Assembly: GCA_965223095.1 (NCBI GenBank)
Contig: OZ244979.1
Span: 2,604,001 to 2,668,000, forward strand
DNA length: 64,000 bases
Direction: 5' to 3'
Source of the DNA: J054 sp965223095
Lineage (GTDB): Bacteria > Pseudomonadota > Gammaproteobacteria > Steroidobacterales > GCA-2729495
The position numbers and the translations under genes were made by a program. The notes beneath the pieces are model-generated. The model was not told where the DNA came from. It made no database searches and saw nothing but the letters and a program-made list of their open reading frames with translations. This document shows, piece after piece, positions 43,602 through 53,299 of the stretch; position 1 is the first letter of the stretch, and each line of letters begins with the position of its first letter.

Positions 43602-46268
43602 TCAGGCAGCGAGCTGCCTGAGCACGTAATGCAAGATGCCGCCGTTGCGGTAGTAATCCTGTTCTTTCGGTGTGTCGATGCGGACCCGCGCGGTGAAGCG
43701 CTGTTCACTGCCGTCGGCCGCCTTGGCGGTCACCTGCACCGTTTTGGCGGCACCGCCTTGCAGACCGCTGATGGAATAGGTTTCGGTCCCCGTCAAGCCC
43801 AAGCTTGTAGCGTTTTCACCGTCGTTAAATTGCAGCGGCAACACGCCCATGCCAATCAAATTCGAGCGATGAATGCGTTCGAAGCTGGCGGCGATGACGG
43901 CTTTAACGCCCAGCAGAACCGTGCCCTTAGCCGCCCAATCCCGCGACGAACCGGTACCGTACTCTGTACCCGCCAAAACCACCAAGGGCGTACCCTCGGC
44001 TTGGTAGCGCATGGCGGCGTCGTAAATGGACATCTGCTCGCCACTGGGCTGATGACGGGTCCAACCGCCCTCGGTACCGGGGGCGAGCAGGTTGCGTAAA
44101 CGAATATTCGCGAAGGTCCCGCGCATCATGACTTCATGGTTACCGCGGCGAGAACCGTAAGAATTGAAATCCTTCTGCGCCACGCCTTGCTCGAGCAGGT
44201 AGTGGCCCGCAGGGCTGTCCTTGGCAATGGCACCGGCCGGCGAAATGTGATCTGTGGTCACCGAGTCGCCCAATAGCGCCAACACACGCGCAGCCTCAAT
44301 ATCTGAAATTGCTTCAGGTACCTTCGACATTCCATTGAAATATGGAGGATTTCGAACATAGGTTGAATCGGCTTCCCAGGCGTAGGCCTGGCCCGTGGGA
44401 ACAGACAATCCATTCCAGTTTTCGTCCCCGGCAAATACGCCCGCGTAACTGTCTTGGAACATATTCGAATCGATGTTCGCCAGGTTGAGGGCTTGAATCT
44501 CGCTCTGACTGGGCCAGATATCTTTCAAGTAAACCGGCTGGCCGTCGGCATCATGGCCCAGAGGGTCGCGAGTGATGTCCACGTTCATGTTGCCCGCCAG
44601 ACCGTAAGCCACCACCAGGGGCGGGGAAGCCAAATAGTTCATCTGCACCAGCGGATGAATCCGGCCTTCGAAATTGCGGTTCCCGGATAGCACACTACAG
44701 CCCAACAGCTGGCTATCACGCACGGCTTTGTCAATGGCTGGATCCAGGGGGCCGGAATTGCCAATACAGGTGGTACAACCAAAGCCCACGATGTTGTAGC
44801 CCAAGGCATCCAGATCATCCTTGAGTCCGGATTTCTCAAGATAATTGCTCACCACCCGTGACCCCGGCGCCAAGCTGGTTTTTACCCAGGGCTTGGTGCG
44901 CAAGCCCTTCGCCAGGGCATTGCGCGCCAGCAGTCCGGCCGCCAACATCACCGATGGATTAGAGGTGTTGGTGCAACTGGTAATGGCCGCGATCAAGATC
45001 GCACCGTCTTCCATTGCAAAGCTTTCACCGTGACGTTCAGCCTGTGCCGTGCGCTTGTCGGCACCGCGGCGGGCCAATATGTCTTTGGCATCGCGTTGAT
45101 GGGTGGGGGCAGCGTCTTTTAGCAGAATGCGATCGTGGGGTCGCTTCGGACCTGCGATACTGGGTTCCACGGCACCCAAATCCAGTTCCAAGATGTCCGA
45201 ATACAAGGGATCCGGCTGGCCATCGGCCCGCCATAGACCTTGCGCCTTGGCATAGGCCTCCACCAAGGCGATTTGCTGCGGCTCACGGCCGGAGAGTTCC
45301 AGATAGCGCAGCGTTTCACCGTCGATTGGGAAAACGCCACAGGTACTGCCAAACTCGGGGGCCATGTTGCCCAAGGTAGCGCGGTCGGCCAGGGGCAGCT
45401 CGCTCAAACCATCGCCGAAGAATTCAACGAACTTACCCACCACGCCGCGATCACGCAGCATGTCAGTCACCGTCAAAACCAAATCGGTGGCGGTGGTGCC
45501 TTCGCGCAGTTTGCCTGAAAGTCGAAACCCGATGACTTGCGGGATCAGCATGGTGACGGCTTGCCCCAGCATGGCCGCCTCGGCTTCGATGCCACCCACG
45601 CCCCAGCCCAGTACACCCAAACCATTGACCATGGTGGTGTGGGAATCCGTGCCCACAAGGGTATCGGGGTAGGCCAATCGTTCACCTTGGCTTTCCTGGT
45701 CGAAAACCACGCGCGCTAAGTATTCGAGATTAACTTGGTGCACGATGCCGGTGTTCGGGGGTACAACTTTAAAATTATCGAAGGCGTCTTGGCCCCAGCG
45801 CAAAAAGGTATAGCGTTCTTTGTTTCGCTGAAATTCGATGGCGTTGTTGCGTGACAAAGCATCATCACTGCCGTAGTTATCGACCTGCACCGAATGATCA
45901 ATGACCAATTCAGCCGGCGATAGCGGATTAATGGCCTCGGCCTGGCCGCCCAACTCAACCACCGCATCACGCATGGCCGCCAAATCAACCACCGCCGGTA
46001 CGCCGGTGAAATCTTGCAGAATGACCCGCGCGGGTGTGAAAGCGATTTCGTGGCTGGGTTCTGACGTCGGATCCCAGTTCGCCAGGGCACTGATGTCATC
46101 AGCCGTCACATCGTCACCGTCGGCGTGGCGCAGCAAATTTTCCAGCAAGATCTTTAGCGCGTAGGGCAGACGTGCCACATGTCCTTCGCTGACGGCATCC
46201 AGCCGGTAGATCTGATAGTCCTGCCCGTTTACAGACAGTGTGGACTTCGCATTGGGAGCTTGCGCCAT
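43602..46268 (-). CDS. acnA: aconitate hydratase (AcnA type)
   Basis: 888-residue aconitase of the TCA cycle interconverting citrate and isocitrate. [4Fe-4S] cysteines are in ITSCTNTSNPSVM and GFGCTTCIGNSGPLD. Other landmarks: VGTDSHTTMVNGLGVLGWGVGGIEAEA, NYLASPPLVVAYGLAG, AGTEYGTGSSRDWAAKG and FERIHRSNLIGMGVLPL. ATG 46268 has TTGGAGA six bases upstream. Size equals that of E. coli AcnA (891). The cobB gene follows on the same strand. Confidence 0.96.
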   Translation of the reverse strand: MAQAPNAKSTLSVNGQDYQIYRLDAVSEGHVARLPYALKILLENLLRHADGDDVTADDISALANWDPTSEPSHEIAFTPARVILQDFTGVPAVVDLAAMRDAVVELGGQAEAINPLSPAELVIDHSVQVDNYGSDDALSRNNAIEFQRNKERYTFLRWGQDAFDNFKVVPPNTGIVHQVNLEYLARVVFDQESQGERLAYPDTLVGTDSHTTMVNGLGVLGWGVGGIEAEAAMLGQAVTMLIPQVIGFRLSGKLREGTTATDLVLTVTDMLRDRGVVGKFVEFFGDGLSELPLADRATLGNMAPEFGSTCGVFPIDGETLRYLELSGREPQQIALVEAYAKAQGLWRADGQPDPLYSDILELDLGAVEPSIAGPKRPHDRILLKDAAPTHQRDAKDILARRGADKRTAQAERHGESFAMEDGAILIAAITSCTNTSNPSVMLAAGLLARNALAKGLRTKPWVKTSLAPGSRVVSNYLEKSGLKDDLDALGYNIVGFGCTTCIGNSGPLDPAIDKAVRDSQLLGCSVLSGNRNFEGRIHPLVQMNYLASPPLVVAYGLAGNMNVDITRDPLGHDADGQPVYLKDIWPSQSEIQALNLANIDSNMFQDSYAGVFAGDENWNGLSVPTGQAYAWEADSTYVRNPPYFNGMSKVPEAISDIEAARVLALLGDSVTTDHISPAGAIAKDSPAGHYLLEQGVAQKDFNSYGSRRGNHEVMMRGTFANIRLRNLLAPGTEGGWTRHQPSGEQMSIYDAAMRYQAEGTPLVVLAGTEYGTGSSRDWAAKGTVLLGVKAVIAASFERIHRSNLIGMGVLPLQFNDGENATSLGLTGTETYSISGLQGGAAKTVQVTAKAADGSEQRFTARVRIDTPKEQDYYRNGGILHYVLRQLAA

Positions 46269-46370
46269 GGGTGTCTCCAATAGATATTTTTTCGGGCCGG
46301 CGTGGGGGAACCCCGCCCATGCAACCGCGGGGCGATCGCAAGGCGGCGGATTATAGCGGATCGGCAGGAC

Positions 46371-47495
46371 TTACGCTGTCTTCGCGGCGGGCAGCTGCGC
46401 GTTAAGCGGAGATTCGATCAAGGCACCGCCAAGACAGACTTCACCGTCGTAAAAAACCACGGACTGGCCAGGCGCGACGGCCCACTGCGGCTGGTCAAAG
46501 TGTACTGCCAGTCGGTCCGCGTCGATCATCCGGATGTTGCAACCCACCTCGGGCTGGCGGTAGCGAATCTTCGCGTGCAATGCCAGAGCTTTACCCGCCG
46601 CGATGGATGCCGGTACTGCATTAATCCAGTGGGGCCTGCTCGCAATCAAACCGGATGACCACAGTGCCGGATGGTCGCGCCCGTGCACCACCTCCAACAC
46701 ATTCCGCGCACTGTCTTTGCCCGCCACGTACCAAGCGCCGTCCTCGGCCCCGGCTTGACCGCCGATACCCAAACCCTGACGCTGACCGATCGTGTAGTAC
46801 ATCAAACCTTGATGCTCGCCGAGTATTTGCCCCGACGGGGATTCCATGGCGCCCTTTGCACCGCTCACATAACGCGAAAGAAATTCGCGGAAGGGCCGTT
46901 CACCGATAAAGCAAATACCCGTGCTGTCGCGCTTGGCATGCACCGGCAGCCCCGCGGTGTTGGCCATCTGACGCACTTCGAACTTGTGCAACTCCCCCAG
47001 TGGAAACAGCGCCTTCGCGAGCGCATCGGCGCCCACAGCATGCAAGAAATAGCTTTGATCCTTGGACGGATCCAGCCCTTTGAGCAGCTGCGTCCGACCG
47101 TCATGGCTAAGTCGCACGTAGTGACCGGTGGCAATGCGGCGTGCCCCAAGGCGCTGGGCATGCTCAAGAAAAACACCGAACTTGATTTCGCGATTGCAGA
47201 GTATGTCGGGGTTGGGCGTGCGGCCGGCCCGATATTCATCTAGAAAGTGGGCGAACACGCGATCGCGGTATTCACGGCTAAAATTGACCCGGTGCAAACT
47301 GATGCCAAGTTCCGTGCAAACCCGCCGCGCATCCTGAAAATCACGGGCGGCCGTGCAGTAGCCGTCGTCGTCTTCCCAGTTGGTCATGTGCAGCGCCTCC
47401 ACCTGAAAGCCCGCACGCCGCAGCTGAAGGGCGGCTACTGCTGAATCCACGCCACCGGATAGCGCAACGACTATTTTTTCGGCGGTCTTAGTCAT
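46371..47495 (-). CDS. mnmA: tRNA-specific 2-thiouridylase MnmA
   Basis: 374-residue enzyme that thiolates U34 of Lys, Glu and Gln tRNAs. PP-loop VALSGGVDSAVAAL near the start, the catalytic Cys pair in NPDILCNREIKFG and RDSTGICFIGERPF, TGHYVR and GLMYYTIGQRQGLGIGG are all present. About 190 bases of AT-rich DNA precede it, where its promoter likely sits. A gene order with nudJ and purB nearby is typical of gammaproteobacteria. Confidence 0.96.
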   Translation of the reverse strand: MTKTAEKIVVALSGGVDSAVAALQLRRAGFQVEALHMTNWEDDDGYCTAARDFQDARRVCTELGISLHRVNFSREYRDRVFAHFLDEYRAGRTPNPDILCNREIKFGVFLEHAQRLGARRIATGHYVRLSHDGRTQLLKGLDPSKDQSYFLHAVGADALAKALFPLGELHKFEVRQMANTAGLPVHAKRDSTGICFIGERPFREFLSRYVSGAKGAMESPSGQILGEHQGLMYYTIGQRQGLGIGGQAGAEDGAWYVAGKDSARNVLEVVHGRDHPALWSSGLIASRPHWINAVPASIAAGKALALHAKIRYRQPEVGCNIRMIDADRLAVHFDQPQWAVAPGQSVVFYDGEVCLGGALIESPLNAQLPAAKTA

Positions 47496-47688
47496 GATCC
47501 AGTGCCTTGTTCTAGGCCGGCCGAACCATAAAATTCGAATACAGTGTAATTATCATTGCTAAATTATTGTAATATTTGAATTAACAGATGATCGAAAAGA
47601 CGGTCGGGTGAACCGGCACGAATGATCTAAAGCTTATTCTAGCAATCGTCGAAATTCATGGACGCGACTAGCGAGCCGCAACTCGGAA

Positions 47689-48171
47689 TCACAGGCTGAG
47701 CGAATCTGCCGTCAAATTTTGTATGAGGTCCATCGGCAGACGCTTTCCGCCTAAGTAGTCATCAATGCAACGCAAGACCATCGGGCTGCGCAGCCGATGT
47801 TCACGCCGCGCCAAGGCATCCCGGCTTAGCCAGAAAGCGCGCAGTATACCGTCGTCCAGCGCTTGCTTGGGGTCATGCTCAGCGAGCTGGCCACAAAACG
47901 CCACTCGCAAAAAAGTCTGATCGCTTTCCTCACGATGCCACAAATAGATACCCGTGATCGCTTCGGGTTGAAAACCCCAGGCTGTTTCCTCCTGAGTTTC
48001 GCGAATCACCGCCTCGACGACCGTTTCGCCTAACTCAGCGTGACCGGCCGGTTGATTAATGAGTTTTTCCCCGGCCACCGATTCTTCAACGACGAGAAAT
48101 TTACCCTCGCGCTCGATCACGGCGGCAACGGTCAGTTCGGCTAGAACGGGCTCACGGTCAAGTAGGGGCAT
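47689..48171 (-). CDS. nudJ: Nudix hydrolase, NudJ-like
   Basis: 160-residue Nudix protein with the box GHAELGETVVEAVIRETQEETAW (Gly-x5-Glu-x7-Arg-Glu-x2-Glu-Glu). NudJ hydrolyses nucleoside and thiamin-pathway diphosphates. Placement just upstream of mnmA supports this name. INQPAGHAE and VAFCGQLAEHDPKQALDDGILRAFWLSRDAL are consistent with the NudJ subfamily. Confidence 0.86.
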   Translation of the reverse strand: MPLLDREPVLAELTVAAVIEREGKFLVVEESVAGEKLINQPAGHAELGETVVEAVIRETQEETAWGFQPEAITGIYLWHREESDQTFLRVAFCGQLAEHDPKQALDDGILRAFWLSRDALARREHRLRSPMVLRCIDDYLGGKRLPMDLIQNLTADSLSL

Positions 48172-48209
48172 GACTGCTGATTTTATGGTTGCGGATTAGG
48201 ACCGCAAGC

Positions 48210-48776
48210 TTACACGCGAAGTTCGCGCAGCTCCTGTTCGAGTTCAGACGCATTCCATATTTCGTCAAACAGGCTGAGATACCGTTTGGCAACGGCGGGC
48301 TCGTAAGTATCGGCAATACCTTCCCATCGCCGTCCTTCGACGCGATAGAGCAGGGCGGTGTCATCGGCGATCATGAAGGCTTCGCGATGTTCGCGATAAT
48401 CAGCGTGTACATTGCGAAACTCAATGAAACTGTTCAAACGCCGACCCACGGACACCAATCGATTACCAATCCGCACGGTGCGGTGGGGTTCGGAAATGAG
48501 CACGCGGATTTTCGCATAGCGTTTGGCGAGCACCAAACGCTTGGCTACTTCTAAGAACTCATCATTATCGTAGATGCCGGGCTCAAGGTCCGGCGTATAG
48601 ATGGAGATCCAGCGCTTGGCCTGGGCGGCGATTTCTGCTGCCGCTTCAAGGTTCTCCTCCTGGGTAGAAATTACCCAGCGACGGCCTTGAATGCGCGATG
48701 CCTGTGAGTCCACTTTTATATACCGTCTGCCACGGAATGAGTAAAGCTCCCGCCACCATCGACGACCCGTGGCCAA
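48210..48776 (-). CDS. hypothetical protein, possibly phospholipase-D-like fold
   Basis: 188-residue soluble protein. A central part (RWISIYTPDLEPGIYDNDEFLEVAKRLVLAKRYAKIRVLISEP) and AFMIADDTALLYRVEGRRWEG near the C-terminus recall a PLD-like half without the HKD catalytic motif. Function unknown. The apparent TTG at 48776 is uncertain; GTG at 48713 would remove a basic N-terminal piece. It lies between nudJ and purB on the same strand, where hflD is found in E. coli. Confidence 0.65.
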   Translation of the reverse strand: MATGRRWWRELYSFRGRRYIKVDSQASRIQGRRWVISTQEENLEAAAEIAAQAKRWISIYTPDLEPGIYDNDEFLEVAKRLVLAKRYAKIRVLISEPHRTVRIGNRLVSVGRRLNSFIEFRNVHADYREHREAFMIADDTALLYRVEGRRWEGIADTYEPAVAKRYLSLFDEIWNASELEQELRELRV

Positions 48777-48934
48777 GACGATCAGAGGGACAGTGAATTC
48801 TATGGGGGGAGAGCAGCAACAAGTGTGGACTGGATCACGTTTTCCCGGCTCACCGGAACAAGCGGAGAATAAGCAGGGTCAATAGTGCTTATGGCAAAAC
48901 GTCCCGGGCCGTTATCCGCGGCCTGCCCAAATCA

Positions 48935-50317
48935 TCAATCGGGACGCTGGGCCATTTCTCGGGTCAGTTTTGCTGCCAAGCCGGTATAGCCCGCCGGCGT
49001 CAGCGCCAACAGCCGGTCACGAGCCGCGGCGGGCAAGTCGAGCTTGCGCAGGAACGCTTGCAGGTCCGCCGGGCCCACCTGCTCACCTCTAGTGAGGGCC
49101 TTCAACTGCTCGTAGGCATCGGCTTGACCATGGCGCCGCATCAGGGTTTGAATGGCTTCGCCCAACACTTCCCAACTGGCATCCAGGTCGGCGGCCATGC
49201 GCGCTGGGTCGGGCTGGAGCTTGGCCAAACCTTTCAGTAGAGAGTCATAGGCCAAATGGCTGTGGCCGACAGCAACGCCGAGATTACGCAAAACCGTAGA
49301 ATCGCTGAGATCACGCTGCCAACGCGACACGGGCAGCTTGGCGGCAAAATGCTTCAGCAAGGCGTTGGCAATGCCCAAATTGCCTTCAGCATTTTCGAAG
49401 TCTATGGGATTGACTTTATGCGGCATGGTGGAGGAACCGACTTCACCCTCGACCCGCTTCTGGCTGAAGTAACCGATGGAGATATAGCTCCAGAAATCGC
49501 GGCTTGCATCCAGCAATATAGTGTTGATGCGCGCCAGAGCATCGCAGTATTCGGCGATCCAATCATGCGGTTCTATTTGTGTGGTGAATTCATTCCACTC
49601 CAAACCCAGTGACTCGACGAAACCGCGACTCATGGCCGGCCAATTTACCGCGGGATAAGCGACCGCATGCGCATTGAAGTTGCCCACCGCGCCGTTAATT
49701 TTCGCCAGACAGGGTACCTCGCCAAGCAGGCCAATTTGGCGATCCAGTCGCGCCACAATGTTGGCAAACTCTTTTCCCAAGGTCGTGGGGCTGGCCGTCT
49801 GTCCGTGGGTTCGCGCCAACATGCTCTGATCGGCATAGCGACGCGCCATGGCTTTCAGCGCCTCTTTGAGTTGGCGCAACTGTGGCAGTAAGAACTCGTC
49901 GCGGCCGCGACGCAACATCAAGGCATAGGCAATGTTGTTGATATCTTCCGAGGTGCAAGCGAAATGCACGAACGGTCGCAGGGCCGCGAGATGAGGATCG
50001 TCACCGAGCTGTTCACCAATGAGGTACTCCACGGCCTTCACATCGTGATTCGTGGTGGCTTCGATGGCCTTAATCCGCACAGCGTCATCACGGCCAAAAT
50101 TGTCCACCAGCTTATCGAGAAAGGTATTAACCACAGGCGACAATGGGCCAAAATCATCGATCTCAGGATGCGCGGCTAAAAACTGTAGCCACCGGACCTC
50201 CGTCAACAGCCGCAGACGAATCAGGCCATACTCACTGAAACACTCGCGCAGCGGATTTAGCTTGCCGGCATAACGGCCGTCTAGGGGCGACAAGGCGGTG
50301 AGGGGGGACAGATCCAT
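48935..50317 (-). CDS. purB: adenylosuccinate lyase
   Basis: 460-residue enzyme of purine synthesis that removes fumarate from SAICAR and adenylosuccinate. N-terminus LSPLTALSPLDGRYAGKL, the ARTHGQTASPTTLGKE segment with catalytic His and the signature GSSTMPHKVNPIDFENAEGN are present. Length matches E. coli PurB (456). Divergent from fumC with a 168-base spacer. Confidence 0.96.
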   Translation of the reverse strand: MDLSPLTALSPLDGRYAGKLNPLRECFSEYGLIRLRLLTEVRWLQFLAAHPEIDDFGPLSPVVNTFLDKLVDNFGRDDAVRIKAIEATTNHDVKAVEYLIGEQLGDDPHLAALRPFVHFACTSEDINNIAYALMLRRGRDEFLLPQLRQLKEALKAMARRYADQSMLARTHGQTASPTTLGKEFANIVARLDRQIGLLGEVPCLAKINGAVGNFNAHAVAYPAVNWPAMSRGFVESLGLEWNEFTTQIEPHDWIAEYCDALARINTILLDASRDFWSYISIGYFSQKRVEGEVGSSTMPHKVNPIDFENAEGNLGIANALLKHFAAKLPVSRWQRDLSDSTVLRNLGVAVGHSHLAYDSLLKGLAKLQPDPARMAADLDASWEVLGEAIQTLMRRHGQADAYEQLKALTRGEQVGPADLQAFLRKLDLPAAARDRLLALTPAGYTGLAAKLTREMAQRPD

Positions 50318-50485
50318 GGCAAAACCATCTCATAGCCGACAAAAAAACGGGGCGCGAATGATACACCAGCCCGGGTTCTTATCGGCCTAGATGGTCGCCC
50401 AAGTCGCCCAGCTACCTGTAGAATCGCGGCCGATAAAGGCGAGCGCAGCGCTCGCGATGCAAAGCCAGCACCCTAGGAGAGTGGC

Positions 50486-51874
50486 ATGTCGACACAAGAA
50501 TTTCGGACCGAGCGCGACAGCATGGGCGAGCTTCAGGTCCCCGCGGACGCCCTATGGCGAGCACAAACCCAGCGCGCCGTCGAGAATTTTCCCATCAGCG
50601 GCATACCCATGCCGCGCGGCTTTATTCGCGCCCTAGGCTTGGTTAAGTGGGCCACGGCCGGCGCCAATGCTGAACTCGGCTTGATGCCCACCAAAACGGC
50701 CGTGGCGATTCAAACCGCCGCGCAACAGGTGGCCCAAGGCGACTACGATCAGCATTTCCCCATTGACGTGTTTCAAACGGGTTCGGGCACCAGCTCGAAC
50801 ATGAACGCCAATGAAGTGATTTCACAACTGGCCACGAAGAACCTAGGCGAAACGGTCCATCCCAACGACGATGTCAACATGGGGCAGAGCAGCAATGACG
50901 TGATTCCTACGGCCGTGCACGTGGGTGCGGCGCTGCTGGTCCACGAAGAACTGCTTGTCGCCCTGGAACATCTGGAAACCAGCTTGCGCGCAAAAGCAAA
51001 AGAAGTGGCGGGCGTGGTAAAAACCGGCCGCACTCACTTGATGGATGCCATGCCGGTGCGCCTGGATCAAGAACTAGGAGGCTGGGCTACCCAGATCAAG
51101 CAAGGAGCGGCCCGGGTGGAGGCCGTGATGCCGCGATTGTGCCGCTTGGCCCTCGGCGGCACCGCGGTGGGAACCGGCATTAATGCGCACCCGAGTTTTG
51201 GCGCCAAGGTGGCGGTGCTGCTGTCGGAGCAAAGCGGCTTGAGTTTTGCGCCGGCACCCGACTACTTCGAAGCGCTGTCCTCCCAAGACACGGCCGTGGA
51301 GTTGTCGGGCCAACTCAAAACCATTGCTGTTTCCCTGATGAAAATCGCCAACGATTTACGTTGGATGAATAGCGGCCCGCTGGCGGGTCTTGGGGAAATC
51401 GCGCTGCCGGCGCTACAACCCGGCAGCAGCATCATGCCTGGCAAAGTGAACCCGGTGATTCCCGAAGCTGTCGCCATGGTGGCCGCCCAGGTGATTGGCA
51501 ATGACAGCACCATTACGGTCGCGGGCCAGTCTGGCAATTTTCAATTGAACGTGATGCTGCCCGTAGTGGCTTACAACCTGAATCAAAGTGTTAATTTGCT
51601 GGCCAATGCGGCGCGCGTATTGGCCGACCGGGCGATTGCCGGGTTTACCGTGAACGAGGCCAAGCTCAACGAGGCCTTAGACCGCAATCCCATCCTGGTG
51701 ACCGCAATGAATCCCGTCATCGGCTATGAAAAAGGCGCGGCCATTGCCAAAAAAGCTTATGCCGAGGGCCGGGCGGTACGCGACGTCGCCGCGGAACAAA
51801 CCGATCTTTCCGATGATGAGCTGGATCGATTGCTCAACGCACTGGAATTGACCAAGGGCGGGATCAAGTCTTAA
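50486..51874 (+). CDS. fumC: class II fumarate hydratase
   Basis: 462-residue iron-independent fumarase. Shows FRTERDSMGELQVPADALWRAQTQRAVENFPIS, FQTGSGTSSNMNANEV, NMGQSSNDVIPTA, KTGRTHLMDAMPVRL and the signature GSSIMPGKVNPVIPEAV. ATG with TAGGAGA upstream. Belongs to the same lyase superfamily as purB on its other side but is a separate lineage. It is followed by the CoA-type Nudix and mazG genes on the same strand. Confidence 0.96.
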   Translation: MSTQEFRTERDSMGELQVPADALWRAQTQRAVENFPISGIPMPRGFIRALGLVKWATAGANAELGLMPTKTAVAIQTAAQQVAQGDYDQHFPIDVFQTGSGTSSNMNANEVISQLATKNLGETVHPNDDVNMGQSSNDVIPTAVHVGAALLVHEELLVALEHLETSLRAKAKEVAGVVKTGRTHLMDAMPVRLDQELGGWATQIKQGAARVEAVMPRLCRLALGGTAVGTGINAHPSFGAKVAVLLSEQSGLSFAPAPDYFEALSSQDTAVELSGQLKTIAVSLMKIANDLRWMNSGPLAGLGEIALPALQPGSSIMPGKVNPVIPEAVAMVAAQVIGNDSTITVAGQSGNFQLNVMLPVVAYNLNQSVNLLANAARVLADRAIAGFTVNEAKLNEALDRNPILVTAMNPVIGYEKGAAIAKKAYAEGRAVRDVAAEQTDLSDDELDRLLNALELTKGGIKS

Positions 51875-51889
51875 GGAGCCAAGACCGCT

Positions 51890-52495
51890 GTGCGCGAGCG
51901 GATCCTGCAACGCCTATCAGACACGCAAGTCTCGTCGGACCCCGCCCGCGAGGCCCTGGATCGATGGACACCGGAGCTGCAGGCGGTGCTTTTTCCCCAG
52001 CCCTTGATCTCCGCCGCCGTTTTGGTGCCGGTCATCGAAACAGGCGGGGAGCTATCACTGCTGTTGACGGAGCGCACCGCGCACTTACGCGATCACGCGG
52101 GACAAATCAGTTTTCCAGGCGGCCGGGTTGAACCTGAGGATGACAGCGCCTTGGCCACGGCACTGCGTGAAGCCGACGAGGAGGTTGGCTTGTCGGCCGC
52201 CGCCGTACAGATCGCCGGCTACCTGCCGCCCTATGCCGTCGTGACGGGCTTCGTGGTGTCGCCCGTGGTGGGCCTGGTCGAGGGTCCGGCATCGCTGGAC
52301 TTGGACGACTTCGAAGTGGCGGAAGCCTTCGAAGTGCCCTTGAAATTTTTCCTTGACGCAAAACAACGCCGAACCCGTCGGCGATTCGTTCGGGGTACTG
52401 AAATCACCACCGTCGAGTATGTCCACCAAGGTCGCCGGATCTGGGGAGCCACGGCACACATCATTGACGATTTTATAACTTTATTAAAAAAATAG
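51890..52495 (+). CDS. Nudix hydrolase, CoA pyrophosphatase-like (NudL/YeaB)
   Basis: 201-residue Nudix protein, GTG start preceded by AAGGAG. Contains the CoA-specific stretch LLTERTAHLRDHAGQISFPGGRVEPEDDSALATALREADEEVGL, in which the Nudix box GGRVEPEDDSALATALREADEEVG and the UPF0035 motif overlap. It likely cleaves CoA to 4'-phosphopantetheine and adenosine 3',5'-bisphosphate. 15 bases after fumC, 8 before mazG. Confidence 0.9.
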   Translation: MRERILQRLSDTQVSSDPAREALDRWTPELQAVLFPQPLISAAVLVPVIETGGELSLLLTERTAHLRDHAGQISFPGGRVEPEDDSALATALREADEEVGLSAAAVQIAGYLPPYAVVTGFVVSPVVGLVEGPASLDLDDFEVAEAFEVPLKFFLDAKQRRTRRRFVRGTEITTVEYVHQGRRIWGATAHIIDDFITLLKK

Positions 52496-52503
52496 AATGA
52501 GTT

Positions 52504-53289
52504 ATGAGTGATATCAATAAATTACTTAAAGTAATGGCAAGCCTCCGAGATCCGAAAAACGGTTGCCCCTGGGACCTTGAACAAAACTTTCAGTCCATCG
52601 CACCCTACACCATCGAAGAAGCGTACGAGGTCGCCGATGCCATCGATCGTAACGACTTCGATGACCTTAAAGGTGAATTGGGCGACTTGCTCTTGCAAGT
52701 CGCCTTCCACGCACAGATGGCCCAGGAAGCCGGCGCATTCGACTTCGGTGACATCGTCGATGGCATCACGGATAAAATGATTCGTCGGCATCCCCATGTT
52801 TTTGACGGCGACGTGGTCGATACCGCCGCGGACCAATCCAAAGCCTGGGAAGCCCACAAGATCTCCGAGCGCGCGGCGTATGGTGACACGCGAATATTGG
52901 CAGGGGTCAGTCTAGGCTTACCGGCGCTACTCAGAGCCGAAAAACTCGGCAAGCGAGCCAGCCGAGTCGGCTTCGACTGGCCCAGCGCGGAAGGCGCCCG
53001 CGACAAAGTGCTCGAAGAACTCGGCGAGTTGGATGAGGCCCGCCAAAACAACAACCAAGCAGCAATGCATGAAGAGATTGGTGATCTGCTGTTTGCCGTG
53101 ACCAATCTGGCGAGAAAATACGAGGTCAACGCCGAGGAGGCCTTGCGCGTTGCCAATCGAAAGTTTGAACGCCGATTCGCGCTTGTGGAAGCGGCCGTGA
53201 TTGAGCAGGGCGGCGATTGGTCTGTACTCAGCGTGGCTGCGCTGGAAAAACTATGGTCGGACGCCAAGCGTAAACTTGGTGAGAAGTGA
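52504..53289 (+). CDS. mazG: nucleoside triphosphate pyrophosphohydrolase MazG
   Basis: 261-residue tandem MazG protein. First repeat: NGCPWDLEQNFQSIAPYTIEEAYEVADAI with the Glu/Asp metal residues in KGELGDLLLQVAFHAQMA. Second repeat: DKVLEELGELDEA and HEEIGDLLFAVTNLARKY. Hydrolyses NTPs to NMP and pyrophosphate, including aberrant nucleotides and possibly ppGpp-related control in other bacteria. Length fits E. coli MazG (263). Confidence 0.94.
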   Translation: MSDINKLLKVMASLRDPKNGCPWDLEQNFQSIAPYTIEEAYEVADAIDRNDFDDLKGELGDLLLQVAFHAQMAQEAGAFDFGDIVDGITDKMIRRHPHVFDGDVVDTAADQSKAWEAHKISERAAYGDTRILAGVSLGLPALLRAEKLGKRASRVGFDWPSAEGARDKVLEELGELDEARQNNNQAAMHEEIGDLLFAVTNLARKYEVNAEEALRVANRKFERRFALVEAAVIEQGGDWSVLSVAALEKLWSDAKRKLGEK

Positions 53290-53299
53290 GTAGTGGGCC